A stretch of 64,000 nucleotides of DNA from Bradyrhizobium arachidis (GCF_015291705.1 NZ_CP030050.1:5952001-6016000); one strand, 5' to 3'; positions 42,591 through 52,177 are shown, counted from the first letter of the stretch. Numbers and translations are program-made. Notes: generated by a model from the letters alone, not told the origin.

Positions 42591-44730
42591 GCAAGCCCGC
42601 CTGAAGCCGGAACAGCGTGGCGTAGCGGCCCCCTGTCTTGATCAACTCGTCATGGGTGCCGTCCTCGATCAGGCGGCCGCGATCCATCGTGATGATGCGG
42701 TGGGCCATGCGCAGGGTCGACAGCCGATGCGCGATCACGAAGACCGTGCGCCCCTTGGCGATCTGCGCCATGTTCTGCTGGACGATCCGCTCGCTCTCGT
42801 AGTCGAGCGCGCTCGTCGCCTCGTCGAGGATCAGGATGCGCGGATTGGTCATCAGCGCCCGCGCGATGGCGATCCGCTGCCGCTGGCCGCCGGACAGCGT
42901 GCTCCCCTGCTCGCCGACGATGGTGTCATAGCCTTCCGGAAGCTCGAGGATGAAATCGTGCGCGCCGGCGAGCCTCGCGGCTTCGATCACGCGCTCGATC
43001 GGCATCGTGGGATCGGCGAGCGCGATGTTGTTGCGGACCGTGCGATTGAACAGGATGTTCTCCTGGAGCACGATGCCGATCTGCCGGCGCAGCCAGGTCG
43101 GATCGACCATGGCGAGATCAGTGCCGTCCACTAGCACGCGCCCGCTCTCGGGCACGTACAGCCTCTGGATCAGCTTGGCGAGCGTGCTCTTGCCCGATCC
43201 CGACGTGCCGACCACCCCGACGAACTGCCCCGCCGGCACGCTCAGGCTCACATCGCTGAGAATCTCGGGACCGTCGATCCGGTAACGAAAGGTGACGTGC
43301 TCGAACTTGATGTCGCCGCGGATCGCCGGCAGCGCCGCGCGCCCCGGCGTGTAGACGGGCTCTGCCGGCGTGTTCAGGATGTCGCCCAGCCGCTGCACCG
43401 ACAATCGCGCCTGGTGGAAATCCTGCCAGATCTGGGCCAGACGAAGCACCGGCGTGCTGACGCGGCCGGCCAGGAGATTGAACGCAACAAGCTCGCCTAC
43501 GGTCAGATCGCCGCCGATGACGAGCCTTGCACCGAAATACAGGATCGCGGCCGTCGCCACCTTGCTGACGAACTGGATCGCCTGGCTCGCGGTATTGCCG
43601 AGGCTGATGACGCGAAAGCTCGCCGCGACGTAGCTTGCGAGCTGCTCCTCCCAGCGCCGCTGCATCTGCGGCTCCAGCGCCATCGCCTTGAGGGTCTCGA
43701 CGCCCGTGACGCATTCCACCAGGAATGCCTGGTTCTCCGCGCCACGCTGGAATTTTTCGTCGAGCCGCCAGCGGAACGCCGGACTGACGCCGGCCGAGAT
43801 GGCGATATAGAATGGAAACGAGGCCAGCGTGACCAGCGTGAGCAGCGGCGAATAGACCCACATCACCGCGATGAAGACGATGGTGAAGAAAAGATCGATC
43901 GCGATCGTCAGCGCGGAGCTGGTGAGAAAATTGCGGATGTTCTCCAGCTCGCGCACCCGCGCCACGGAATCGCCGACCCGGCGCGCCCGAAAATATCCGA
44001 TCGGCAGCGCCAAGAGATGCCGAAACAGCCGCGCGCCCAGCTCGACGTCGATTCGATTGGTCGTGTGCGAAAACAGGTAGGTCCGGAGCGCGCCGAGGAT
44101 CGTCTCGAAGATCGCGATCGCGACCAGCCCGGTCACGACGACGTCAAGGGTGGTCATGCTGCGATGGACCAGCACCTTGTCGATCACGATCTGGAACAGC
44201 AACGGGGAGACCAGCGCGAACAGCTGGAGGAAGAGCGAGCCGACCAGTACCTCACCGAGCAGCCGCCGGTATTTGTGGATCGCTCCCAGAAACCAGGTGA
44301 TGTCGAAACGCCGGGAAAGGTCGGTCAACAGCGAGCGCTTGGCGACCAGGATCACCCGGCCGTCCCATACGGCTTCGAACTCGGCCCGGGTCATGAGGTC
44401 CGGCTTCGCGGCATCCGGCACCTGCACGATGATCTTGTCCTCCCCGGCCTTGCCGAGCAGCAGAAAGCCGCCGTCGCGCAAGACCGCGATGCATGGCATC
44501 GCTATCCCGGTGAACCGCTCCCACCTCGTGGAGACCGTTTTCGCCTTCAGGCTGAAGCCCTTTGCGCAACGCAGGATCTCGGTGACGCCGATATTGTTGC
44601 CGAATTGATGCCGGACCTGGTCCGGGCTCGCCCCCACGCCGTTCAGACGCAGCAAGGCGACGATCGCGTGAAGGCCCGGATCGCCGGACGACTCGCGTGC
44701 CGCGTCTTCAGCCATGTGCCGCCCCGTCAT
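42577..44730 (-). CDS. Type I secretion ABC transporter (HlyB type)
   Basis: 717 residues. An N-terminal C39-like domain (about 20-140) lacks the catalytic Cys (LLRLNGVGASPDQVRHQFG), so it binds the substrate rather than cleaving a leader, as in HlyB. Six membrane helices follow (SLFLQLFALVSPLLFQIVID). The nucleotide-binding domain is complete: Walker A GTSGSGKSTL, signature LSGGQRQRIAIARAL, Walker B ILILDEATSALD, H-loop IAHRLST. Pairs with the HlyD gene. It is divergent from the glycosyltransferase-adhesin operon, 556 bp away. Confidence 0.95.
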   Translation of the reverse strand: MTGRHMAEDAARESSGDPGLHAIVALLRLNGVGASPDQVRHQFGNNIGVTEILRCAKGFSLKAKTVSTRWERFTGIAMPCIAVLRDGGFLLLGKAGEDKIIVQVPDAAKPDLMTRAEFEAVWDGRVILVAKRSLLTDLSRRFDITWFLGAIHKYRRLLGEVLVGSLFLQLFALVSPLLFQIVIDKVLVHRSMTTLDVVVTGLVAIAIFETILGALRTYLFSHTTNRIDVELGARLFRHLLALPIGYFRARRVGDSVARVRELENIRNFLTSSALTIAIDLFFTIVFIAVMWVYSPLLTLVTLASFPFYIAISAGVSPAFRWRLDEKFQRGAENQAFLVECVTGVETLKAMALEPQMQRRWEEQLASYVAASFRVISLGNTASQAIQFVSKVATAAILYFGARLVIGGDLTVGELVAFNLLAGRVSTPVLRLAQIWQDFHQARLSVQRLGDILNTPAEPVYTPGRAALPAIRGDIKFEHVTFRYRIDGPEILSDVSLSVPAGQFVGVVGTSGSGKSTLAKLIQRLYVPESGRVLVDGTDLAMVDPTWLRRQIGIVLQENILFNRTVRNNIALADPTMPIERVIEAARLAGAHDFILELPEGYDTIVGEQGSTLSGGQRQRIAIARALMTNPRILILDEATSALDYESERIVQQNMAQIAKGRTVFVIAHRLSTLRMAHRIITMDRGRLIEDGTHDELIKTGGRYATLFRLQAGLHEIS

Positions 44731-45286
44731 GTCTCAACTCAGTCACCCGCGGACACCTCGACGGCCGCGCGGCTGCTCCCAACATCCCTCGTCGGGCATG
44801 AGGCGAGCGGCCGCGTAGAAATTCATATGATATTCTTGCGATATATGTTATATGCAACAAGCACGACTCACATACGAACGTAAATTCAATTGAACGGCGA
44901 TCCCGACGCCCGCGATCAGGGGGATCTTACTCAACACCGACGACATTTGGGTGAACCTTATCCTCAGGCCTGCATCGCTCTCCGCATCAACAAAATAGGC
45001 CCTATTTGGCCTCATGATCGAAAATGCACCGATCAGATTCTCATGATCGGCGCGACACCCTTGCGGCGTCGTTCGGCGCGGCCCGACGCGTCAACGCGAC
45101 GCAACATCACATAACATTGGACGGGAATAAACCATCACTCACTGTGTTATGATAACAAAATTGATGCGCATGTCGTAATTGCCTACCCGTCGCCGCGACA
45201 GCGACGGCCCGGTCGTTGCGATAGCGACCGCAAGCCATTCCGCGCCAAAACCGTCAGATGACGTCCATTTTGCCGACCACTCACCT
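44731..45286. promoter_or_regulatory. AT-rich divergent intergenic region of the secretion and adhesin genes
   Basis: 556 bp between the ABC transporter and the glycosyltransferase, much more AT-rich than the surroundings around 44820-44890 (TATGATATTCTTGCGATATA). It contains a repeated CATGATCG motif (near 45014 and 45040) and inverted CACATAAC/GTTATGAT segments near 45107-45155. It should hold both promoters, but none can be placed with certainty. Confidence 0.4.
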
Positions 45287-46600
45287 ATGAATATTGCGCA
45301 CATCCCAACAGCTGCTCCCGGTACGAACGGCTCGTCCCGGCCTCCGGCACCCGCGCAGGGCGATGCCGCGCCGTTGCCGCAGAGCGCGCGGTCACCGTCG
45401 GCGGGGCCGGACAAGCCGCCATTCCGTCCGCCGGCCGACATCCCGACCCAGTCCGGCCCGCTCGGCATCCGCTTCGACTTCAACGACGGCTGCCGGGTGT
45501 TGCTCCCCGACGGCAACGGCCCCTACCAAGCCAGGCTGAGCGATATCGACAGCGGCAATGTCCTGTTCGAAACCGAGATCAAGTCGGGCCGCATCAATTC
45601 GACCAAGCGCTACTTCGTGCGCATCCGTCTCGAGATCCGGGTCAAAAACGAGGTTGTCCTCCAGCACGACTATTCGGCCACAGATCGCGACGTCCTGATC
45701 CAGCTTCCCGAGATGACGCTCGGCGATACGATCGGGTGGTTTCCCTACGCGGACCGATTTCGCGAGCGCCACGGCTGCCGCCTGACCTGCACGATGTCCG
45801 AAAAGGTCATCCCACTGTTTCGCAAGGCCTATCCGGACATCACGCTGCTCGGTCACGGCGAGGTCGATCCCCGCCGCTACTACGCGACGTACAACATCGG
45901 GCTGTTCTTCGACGATCAGGACCATGTGTATCAGCCCAGCGACTTCCGCCATGTCGGCCTGCATCGCACCGCAGGCTACATCCTCGGCGTGGATCCCGCC
46001 GAGCAGCCGCCGCGGATTGCGGTGGCGGATGACACGCCACCCATCGCCGGGCCCTATGTCTGCATCGCCGTGCAGAGCACGACCCAGTGCAAATACTGGA
46101 ATAATCCACACGGCTGGCGCGAGACCGTCCGCTTCCTGAAGCAAGCGGGCTATCGCGTGATCTGCATCGACCAGAAACCGGTTCACGGCTCCGGCGTGGT
46201 GTGGACGCAGATTCCGCACGGCGCCGAGGACGAGACCGGAGATCGCCCGCTCCAGGAGCGTGCGCGCTGGCTCAAGCACGCGGACTTCTTCATCGGCCTG
46301 TCGAGCGGGCTGTCATGGCTTGCCTGGGCGAGCGGAACGCCGGTCGTGCTCATCAGCGGCTTCACGCATCCGACCAACGAGTTCACGACGCCCTACCGCG
46401 TCGTCAACTATCACGCCTGCAATTCCTGCTGGAACGATCCTGTTCACAGGTTCGACCACAAAGACTTCCTGTGGTGTCCACGCCACAAGGATACGCCGCG
46501 ACAATTCGAGTGCACGCGGTTGATCACCTTCGACCAAGTGAGACGCACGATCGAGACCATCCCGGGCTTCGGGACGCGAAACGGACATAGGACACAGTGA
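45287..46600 (+). CDS. Autotransporter-type O-heptosyltransferase (BAHT/TibC family)
   Basis: 437 residues from ATG 45287. The Pro/Ala-rich first 80 residues precede the enzyme. The glycosyltransferase part has YNIGLFFDDQDHVYQPSDF, then KYWNNPHGWRETVRFLKQAG and FFIGLSSGLSWLAWASGTPV. Near the end four cysteines, CNSC at about 380, LWCPRH and QFECTR, match the iron-binding finger described for TibC/BAHT heptosyltransferases. These enzymes put heptose from ADP-heptose on Ser residues of strand-loop-strand repeats. The next gene, 20 bp on, encodes exactly such a repeat protein, so this is its likely substrate. Confidence 0.85.
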   Translation: MNIAHIPTAAPGTNGSSRPPAPAQGDAAPLPQSARSPSAGPDKPPFRPPADIPTQSGPLGIRFDFNDGCRVLLPDGNGPYQARLSDIDSGNVLFETEIKSGRINSTKRYFVRIRLEIRVKNEVVLQHDYSATDRDVLIQLPEMTLGDTIGWFPYADRFRERHGCRLTCTMSEKVIPLFRKAYPDITLLGHGEVDPRRYYATYNIGLFFDDQDHVYQPSDFRHVGLHRTAGYILGVDPAEQPPRIAVADDTPPIAGPYVCIAVQSTTQCKYWNNPHGWRETVRFLKQAGYRVICIDQKPVHGSGVVWTQIPHGAEDETGDRPLQERARWLKHADFFIGLSSGLSWLAWASGTPVVLISGFTHPTNEFTTPYRVVNYHACNSCWNDPVHRFDHKDFLWCPRHKDTPRQFECTRLITFDQVRRTIETIPGFGTRNGHRTQ

Positions 46601-46620
46601 ATTTTACCAGGAGAAATGCG

Positions 46621-48360
46621 ATGACTGACGTAGTACAGCCGGGCGACACTCTGGCGGTCGGCTCCGGGGCGACCGTCGACGGGACCTTGGTCCTGTGGAG
46701 CGGTACGCTCGAGATCCACGCCGGCGGCACCGCCAACGGGACGGTGGTCAACGGCGGCGGCGTGCTGGTGGTGGACGCCGGCGGGACGGCTGTCGACTCT
46801 TTCCTCGGCGGCCTTGCCGTCGAGAACGTGTTCGGCACCGACATCAACGCGACGATCGCCGGCGGCGCCGTCATGAACATCTTCAACGGCGGCAAGGCGA
46901 TCGACACCACCTTGGACGGCGCCACGCAGAACGTCTACTCCGGCGGCACGGCGAGCGGCACGACCGGCGGCGGCGTTCAGGCCATCTATGACGGCGGCAT
47001 CGCGACCGGAACCAACCTGAGCGCCGGCGCGCAATGGGTCTATTCCGGCGGCGTGGCCAGCGGCACGACGCTCGGCAACGCCATCTACCAGGCCGTCTAT
47101 GGCGGCGCGACCGTGAGCGGCACCACCATTGCCGGCGGCCAGCAGGACGTCGTCGGCCTTGCGATCAACACGACGATGACCAGCGGGTGGCAGTTCATCG
47201 GAAACGGCGGTGTCGCGAACAACACCGCCATGAGCGGCGGCTTCGAATATGTGCTGGCCGGCGGCACGGCCAACGGCACGCATATGAGCGGTGGCGCCCA
47301 GATCGTCTGGGACGGCGTCGCCAACAACACGGTGATGACCGGCGGCACGCAGACCGTGCTCGGCGGCGGCGTGGTGAGCGGCACGACCCTGACCAGCGCA
47401 ACGCAGCAGGTGCAGATCTACGGCTTCGCGGTCGGTACGGTGGTCAACCGCGGCGGCTACGAAGTCGTCACTTCGGGCGGCGTCACCAGCGGCACGATCG
47501 TCAACAGCGGCGGCTACGAGTTCGTTAGCGCAGGCGGAAGCTCGTTCGCGACCACGGTCAATCGTGGCGGCTACGAGATCGTCAGCGCCGGTGCCACCTC
47601 GACGAACACGACCGTGAATTCCGGCGGCTACGAGGTCGTCGACACCGGCGGCGTCTCGAAGAATGCCACGGTGCTGGCCGGCGGCTACGCCATGATCCAG
47701 GTCGGCGGCCTTGCGATGAACATGGTCATCAGCGCCGGATACCAGTTCGTCTACGGCACTGCCGACAACACCACCAATCTGGGTGGCATCGAGTACGTCT
47801 ATGGCGTCGTCGACGACACCGTGATCGGAAATCACGGCAAGGAGAACGTCATGGGCATCGCCAACGACACGGTGGTGAACAGCGGCGGCCTCCAGACCGT
47901 GTCCGGCGGCATCACCAACGGAACGATCGTCCACAGCGGCGGCGTCGAGCTCGTGAACAGCGGCGTCGCCAACGGCACGATCATCTCCGGTGGTCTCGCG
48001 CATGTTGCCGTAGGCGGGGCTGCGGTCGACGTCACGTTCGAGGGCGAAGGCGGCACGCTTCAGCTCGACAGCTCCGACCTGTTTTCGGGTCAGATCTCCG
48101 GCTTCGGCGACACCGATATCATCGATCTCCGCGACATCGCCTTCGGCGCGGGGACGACGCTGGGCTACGCAGCCGATCCCGGCAACGGCGGCGGCACGCT
48201 GACAATCAGCGACGGCGTCAATTCAGCCTCGCTGGCCCTGCTCGGCCAGTACTCGGCCGCGAACTTCGCGCTGGCTTCGGATGGACATGGCGGCACCATG
48301 ATCACCGAGCACATCGCCGTGCAGCAGGCGAACCTCGCGCCCAACGCGCTGGCGGCTTGA
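46621..48360 (+). CDS. AIDA-like strand-loop-strand repeat protein (candidate heptosylated T1SS adhesin)
   Basis: 579 residues from ATG 46621 (AGGAG 8 nt upstream). Residues 10-470 are twenty or more strand-loop-strand repeats of about 16-20 residues (GGTANGTVVNGGGVLVVDAG, SGTIVNSGGYEFVSAGGSS), the acceptor repeats of AIDA-I and TibA. Ordinary AIDA proteins continue with a roughly 300-residue beta-barrel; this one has none, and no N-terminal signal peptide. Instead it ends in a glycine/aspartate-rich block (IDLRDIAFGAGTTLGYA, GGGTLTISDGVNSASLALLG) of the kind found at the C-terminus of type I-secreted rhizobial proteins. Expected path: heptosylation in the cytosol, then export by the divergent HlyB/HlyD pair. 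Confidence 0.8.
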   Translation: MTDVVQPGDTLAVGSGATVDGTLVLWSGTLEIHAGGTANGTVVNGGGVLVVDAGGTAVDSFLGGLAVENVFGTDINATIAGGAVMNIFNGGKAIDTTLDGATQNVYSGGTASGTTGGGVQAIYDGGIATGTNLSAGAQWVYSGGVASGTTLGNAIYQAVYGGATVSGTTIAGGQQDVVGLAINTTMTSGWQFIGNGGVANNTAMSGGFEYVLAGGTANGTHMSGGAQIVWDGVANNTVMTGGTQTVLGGGVVSGTTLTSATQQVQIYGFAVGTVVNRGGYEVVTSGGVTSGTIVNSGGYEFVSAGGSSFATTVNRGGYEIVSAGATSTNTTVNSGGYEVVDTGGVSKNATVLAGGYAMIQVGGLAMNMVISAGYQFVYGTADNTTNLGGIEYVYGVVDDTVIGNHGKENVMGIANDTVVNSGGLQTVSGGITNGTIVHSGGVELVNSGVANGTIISGGLAHVAVGGAAVDVTFEGEGGTLQLDSSDLFSGQISGFGDTDIIDLRDIAFGAGTTLGYAADPGNGGGTLTISDGVNSASLALLGQYSAANFALASDGHGGTMITEHIAVQQANLAPNALAA

Positions 48361-48407
48361 TCGCGAACGGCGGCGGAGCCTCGGCTCCGCATGCCCTGAA
48401 ACATCGA

Positions 48408-48441
48408 GGGCGCAGCCTTTCCGAGGCTGCGCCCTTTTTCT
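48408..48441 (+). terminator. Rho-independent terminator of the adhesin operon
   Basis: GGGCGCAGCCT (48408-48418) and AGGCTGCGCCC (48424-48434) form an 11-bp perfect stem, followed by TTTTT. Confidence 0.85.
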
Positions 48442-48481
48442 TCAAGCTGTTGGCGCGCAAATGCTCGCCGGGACTTGGTGC

Positions 48482-49330
48482 CTAATTACAGGGCTTGCTG
48501 TCCTTGACGTCGAATTTGCCCATGGCGCCGGAAATGACGAAATCGTTGTAGTCGAGCACGAGCTGGCGGGAGACGCCGTTCTCGTAGAGCTCGAACGCCA
48601 TCGCATAGACCGGCGTCTGCTCGCCTTCCTTCTGCTGGGACTCGCGGTCGAAATAGCTGACGGTGACGGGCCAGCGCCTGAGCGACTTCATGTGCTCGTC
48701 GGAGGTCGACGGATCGGATGAGGTGGCGGCGCGGTCGGCAGGGATCGGCTGGCCGATCACGGTCAGCGTGTTGTAGACCTTTTGGCCGTCGTCCGAGCCG
48801 TCATAGACGGAGAGCTCGAGCAGCGACTTGCCGTCCTTGGCAGCAGCGATGATGCGCTGGATCTGCTCGGTCGGGAACACGATCTTGCCGTCGAGGGTGA
48901 AGGTCTTGGGCGCCGGCAACTTTAGCTTGACATTGATGTGGTCGCCGTCGCGCTCCGCCGAGCCGTCGACCCGGCCGGCATCGGCCTCGTTCATCCGCGT
49001 CTCGATCTTGAAGCGGTAGCTTTTTCCCGCGGCGTCTTCCCAGGAATTGGAGCGGAGGTCGCTGAGCGTGACCTTGCCCTCGCCGCTGTCGAGCTCGGAG
49101 ACCTGGCGGAATTCGGAGGTGTAGCCCTCGCAGGAGCTCCCGGTGAAGTTGTAGAGAATGCGGCCGCGCGCGCTGTTGACCGAATTGGAGCGCGATTTCA
49201 CCAAGCTCAAATCATACAGCGCCTGGTGCGCGAGGAACGGACCGTTGGCGGCCTGCGCCCCGCAGCCGGGGCCGAAACTGGCCGCCGCGAGCGCCATCAC
49301 ACCGAGCGAAGTCCGGAAAAGGTGCACCAT
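48482..49330 (-). CDS. eipB: EipB/DUF1849 periplasmic envelope-integrity protein
   Basis: 282 residues with signal peptide (MVHLFRTSLGVMALAAASFG, cleavage near QAANG). Body: HQALYDLSLVKSRSNSVNSA, YNFTGSSCEGYTSEFRQ, and a terminal KPCN. The two cysteines (SSCEGY and the penultimate one) correspond to the disulfide of Brucella EipB, a beta-spiral protein needed for envelope integrity. Length fits DUF1849. Monocistronic on the minus strand. Confidence 0.85.
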   Translation of the reverse strand: MVHLFRTSLGVMALAAASFGPGCGAQAANGPFLAHQALYDLSLVKSRSNSVNSARGRILYNFTGSSCEGYTSEFRQVSELDSGEGKVTLSDLRSNSWEDAAGKSYRFKIETRMNEADAGRVDGSAERDGDHINVKLKLPAPKTFTLDGKIVFPTEQIQRIIAAAKDGKSLLELSVYDGSDDGQKVYNTLTVIGQPIPADRAATSSDPSTSDEHMKSLRRWPVTVSYFDRESQQKEGEQTPVYAMAFELYENGVSRQLVLDYNDFVISGAMGKFDVKDSKPCN

Positions 49331-49586
49331 GTCTGTTCCTTGGAGACGCGTCCTTGGCGAAAGCGCAGATTCGACATTTTAATGACTGTTCCATTGCGTC
49401 GCAACTGAGGCCGTTTCACGTAAAGTTGCGGCCTTTGCGTTGAACCGCCTGCCCTGCCTCAACAAAATGCGTCGCCTCCGGTTGCTTGCATGTGGCGGTA
49501 CGATGGGCGAAACAGGACGTGCCGGGCCAACAGATAGCGCCCCGGCTGACGAATCCTGGACGAATTTTTGGACAACGAGGTCGAAC

Positions 49587-50054
49587 ATGGCGGGCACGGT
49601 CGAGCAGAAACTGGCGGAACAGGGCATCAAGCTGCACGAGGCCCCCACCCCCGTCGCCAACTACGTGCCGTTCGTGCGCACCGGCAATCTGCTGTTCGTC
49701 TCCGGCCAGGTCTGCTTCGACCCTGCCGGCAAGCTGATCGCCAAGGGCAAGCTCGGCGCCGGCGTCTCGATCGAGGACGGCGCTGCGGCGGCGCGCGGCT
49801 GCGCGGTCAACCTGCTGGCCCAGGTCAAGGCTGCCCTCGGCGACCTCGACAAGGTCGTGCGCGTGGTACGCCTCGGCGGCTTCATCAACTCGGCGCCGGA
49901 CTTTCTGGACGGGCCGAAGGTGCTGAACGGCGCCTCCGACCTGATGGTCGCCGCCTTCGGTGACAAGGGTCGCCACGCCCGCACCACCGTCGGAGTCGCC
50001 TCGCTGCCCGCGGATGCGGCGGTCGAGGTCGAAGGCGTGTTCGAGGTCGCCTGA
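49587..50054 (+). CDS. RidA/YjgF family protein (second subgroup)
   Basis: 155 residues from ATG 49587 (GAGG upstream). YjgF core: LLFVSGQVCFDPAGKLIAKG, GARGCAVNLLAQVKAALGDL-like helix, VVRLGGFINSAPDF, and the arginine-containing ARTTVGVASLP, which is closer to the canonical active site than the RidA at 40668. It heads a probable operon with the GDPD gene 5 bp later. Confidence 0.85.
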   Translation: MAGTVEQKLAEQGIKLHEAPTPVANYVPFVRTGNLLFVSGQVCFDPAGKLIAKGKLGAGVSIEDGAAAARGCAVNLLAQVKAALGDLDKVVRVVRLGGFINSAPDFLDGPKVLNGASDLMVAAFGDKGRHARTTVGVASLPADAAVEVEGVFEVA

Positions 50055-50059
50055 CGCGC

Positions 50060-50806
50060 ATGCGCGCTCCGGATTGGCTGACAGCCCGGCCGGTCGCCCA
50101 TCGCGGCCTGCACGACATCTCCCGCGGCATCGTCGAGAACATGCCGGGCGCGGTGCAGGCTGCGATCGCCGGAAATTTCGCGATCGAGGTCGACATCCAG
50201 CTCTCCGCCGACGGCGAGGCGATGATCCACCACGACCACGCGCTCGGCCGTCTCACCGAGGCGACCGGCGAGGTGGTCTCGAAGACCGCGGCGGAGCTGA
50301 GGGCGATCAAGTTCAAGGACACCGACGAGCGGATGATGTCGCTCAGCGATCTCTGCGCCATGGTCGCCGGCCGCGTGCCGCTGGTGATCGAGGTGAAGAG
50401 CCATTTTGGCGGCGACCGCAAGCTGGTGAAGCGGATGGCCGAGGTGCTGGCGTCCTATGACGGCCCCGCCGTCGGGATGTCCTTCGATCCCGACCAGGTG
50501 CTGGCGCTGCGCGAGCTATTACCGAGCCGCTCGCGCGGCATCGTCGCGCAGCGGACCTATGAGGACGAGTACTGGGCCTACCTGACGCAAGAGCAGCGCG
50601 ACAGCATGCTGTACCTGCGCCACGGTTTTCAGACCCAGCCGCATTTCGTCGCCTTCAAGGTCGACCACCTCCCGGCCCCCGCCCCCTGGATCGCCCGCAA
50701 CGTGTTCGGCTGCGCCCTGCTGGGCTGGACCGTTCGCACACCCGAGCAGCGGACGCGGGTCGGGCAGTATGCCGATCAGATGATCTTTGAGGGATTCGTG
50801 CCGTAG
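50060..50806 (+). CDS. Glycerophosphodiester phosphodiesterase
   Basis: 248 residues. GDPD signature: first catalytic His and Glu in VAHRGLHD and VEN, metal-binding AIEVDIQLSADGEAMIHHDH, then VPLVIEVKSHFGG. Releases glycerol 3-phosphate from glycerophosphodiesters. No signal peptide, so cytoplasmic UgpQ-like. It starts 5 bp after the RidA stop. Confidence 0.9.
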   Translation: MRAPDWLTARPVAHRGLHDISRGIVENMPGAVQAAIAGNFAIEVDIQLSADGEAMIHHDHALGRLTEATGEVVSKTAAELRAIKFKDTDERMMSLSDLCAMVAGRVPLVIEVKSHFGGDRKLVKRMAEVLASYDGPAVGMSFDPDQVLALRELLPSRSRGIVAQRTYEDEYWAYLTQEQRDSMLYLRHGFQTQPHFVAFKVDHLPAPAPWIARNVFGCALLGWTVRTPEQRTRVGQYADQMIFEGFVP

Positions 50807-50935
50807 GCTTGCCAACGGCGCTTTCGTGTCCCGGAGGCGCTGCAACGCGCCAGCGTTGCTGCGCAGAGCCGGGGCACGAGAGCTGTGTTCCCCCGCCTCT
50901 TGAAGTCGCTGCTGCAATGCACGATCTTGGGATCG

Positions 50936-52177
50936 ATGGCATCATCTGAAATCACGCTCGAGGCGGTCCCTTCCATTGGCGAGGTGTCTGCCGAGGATTG
51001 GGACGCCTGCGCCAATCCCGGCGGCAAGTGCAATGGGCTTGGCGCGGGAACCTCATCCGCTCGTCCAGGCGGCTCCCTCGGCCTCTCAAAACCGGCCTAT
51101 AACCCGTTCGTCTCACACGCATTTTTATCTGCCGTCGAGAAATCGGGTTCGGCAACGATCCGCACCGGCTGGGGACCGCGGCATCTCGTGGCCAAGCTCG
51201 ACGGCCGCGTTGCCGGAGTTGTGCCCTGCTATCTCAAATCACACAGCCAGGGCGAATACGTCTTCGACCGCGGCTGGGCTGATGCCTATGAGCGCGCCGG
51301 CGGACGGTACTATCCAAAGCTTCAGGTCTCGGTTCCCTTCACGCCGGCCACGGGCCCACGGCTGCTGGTGCGCGACGGCGTCGACCATGAGCATATCACC
51401 GAGGCGCTGGCGAGCGGGCTGGTCGCGCTGTGCGGTGTCAGCAAGGCTTCCTCGGTGCATGTCACCTTCGCCCGCGAGACGGAGTGGAAGCTGCTGGCCC
51501 AGCACGGCTTCCTCCAGCGCACCGACCAGCAGTTCCATTGGCGCAACGAGGGCTTTGCGAGTTTTGACGATTTTCTGGCGACGCTGAACTCGCGCCACCG
51601 CAAATCGATCAAGCGCGAGCGGCGCGATGCGCTGGCGGCCGGCATCAGCATCCACTGGCTCACCGGCAAGGACATCACCGAAGACGCCTGGGACGCGTTC
51701 TTCGAATTCTACATGGAGACCGGCTCGCGCAAATGGGGCCGGCCGTATCTCACGCGCGAATTCTTCTCGCTGGTCGGCGAGACCATGGCAGAGGACGTGC
51801 TGCTGGTGATGGCCCGCCGCAACGACCGCTGGATCGCGGGCGCGATCAACTTCATCGGCTCGGACACGCTGTTCGGCCGCAACTGGGGTGCGGTCGAGCA
51901 TCATCCCTTCCTGCATTTCGAGGTCTGCTACTATCAGGCGATCGATTTCGCGATCAAACGCGGCCTCACCCATGTCGAGGCGGGCGCTCAAGGAGAGCAC
52001 AAGATCGCGCGCGGCTACCTGCCGCGCACGACCCATTCCGCCCATTTCATTGCCGATCCCGGCCTGCGCCGCGCCATCGGCGATTACCTCAAGCGCGAGC
52101 GCGCCTATGTCGCGGAAGCCGGACGAGAGCTCGCCGAGCTCGGCCCGTTCCGCAAAGGCATCGGCGAGGCGCCTTGA
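50936..52177 (+). CDS. FemAB-like GNAT (Peptidogalycan_biosysnthesis, DUF482) protein
   Basis: 413 residues from ATG 50936. The family's landmarks are YNPFVSHAFLSAVEKSGSA, KLDGRVAGVVPCYLKSHSQG and YLKSHSQGEYVFDRGWADAY, then the GNAT core SRHRKSIKRERRDALAAGI, WGAVEHHPFLHFEVCYYQAI and EAGAQGEHKIARGY. Related FemAB proteins add amino acids to peptidoglycan or lipids; the substrate of DUF482 proteins is not established. Same strand as the genes before and after. Confidence 0.85.
   Translation: MASSEITLEAVPSIGEVSAEDWDACANPGGKCNGLGAGTSSARPGGSLGLSKPAYNPFVSHAFLSAVEKSGSATIRTGWGPRHLVAKLDGRVAGVVPCYLKSHSQGEYVFDRGWADAYERAGGRYYPKLQVSVPFTPATGPRLLVRDGVDHEHITEALASGLVALCGVSKASSVHVTFARETEWKLLAQHGFLQRTDQQFHWRNEGFASFDDFLATLNSRHRKSIKRERRDALAAGISIHWLTGKDITEDAWDAFFEFYMETGSRKWGRPYLTREFFSLVGETMAEDVLLVMARRNDRWIAGAINFIGSDTLFGRNWGAVEHHPFLHFEVCYYQAIDFAIKRGLTHVEAGAQGEHKIARGYLPRTTHSAHFIADPGLRRAIGDYLKRERAYVAEAGRELAELGPFRKGIGEAP

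Noticed and set aside
43297..44883. 528-codon frame antisense to the HlyB-type transporter
   Set aside because: Arg/Asp/Gln-rich with no motif, while the other strand has all ABC transporter motifs.
46444..48003. 519-codon frame antisense to the strand-loop-strand gene
   Set aside because: Its apparent repeats mirror the repeats of the sense strand.
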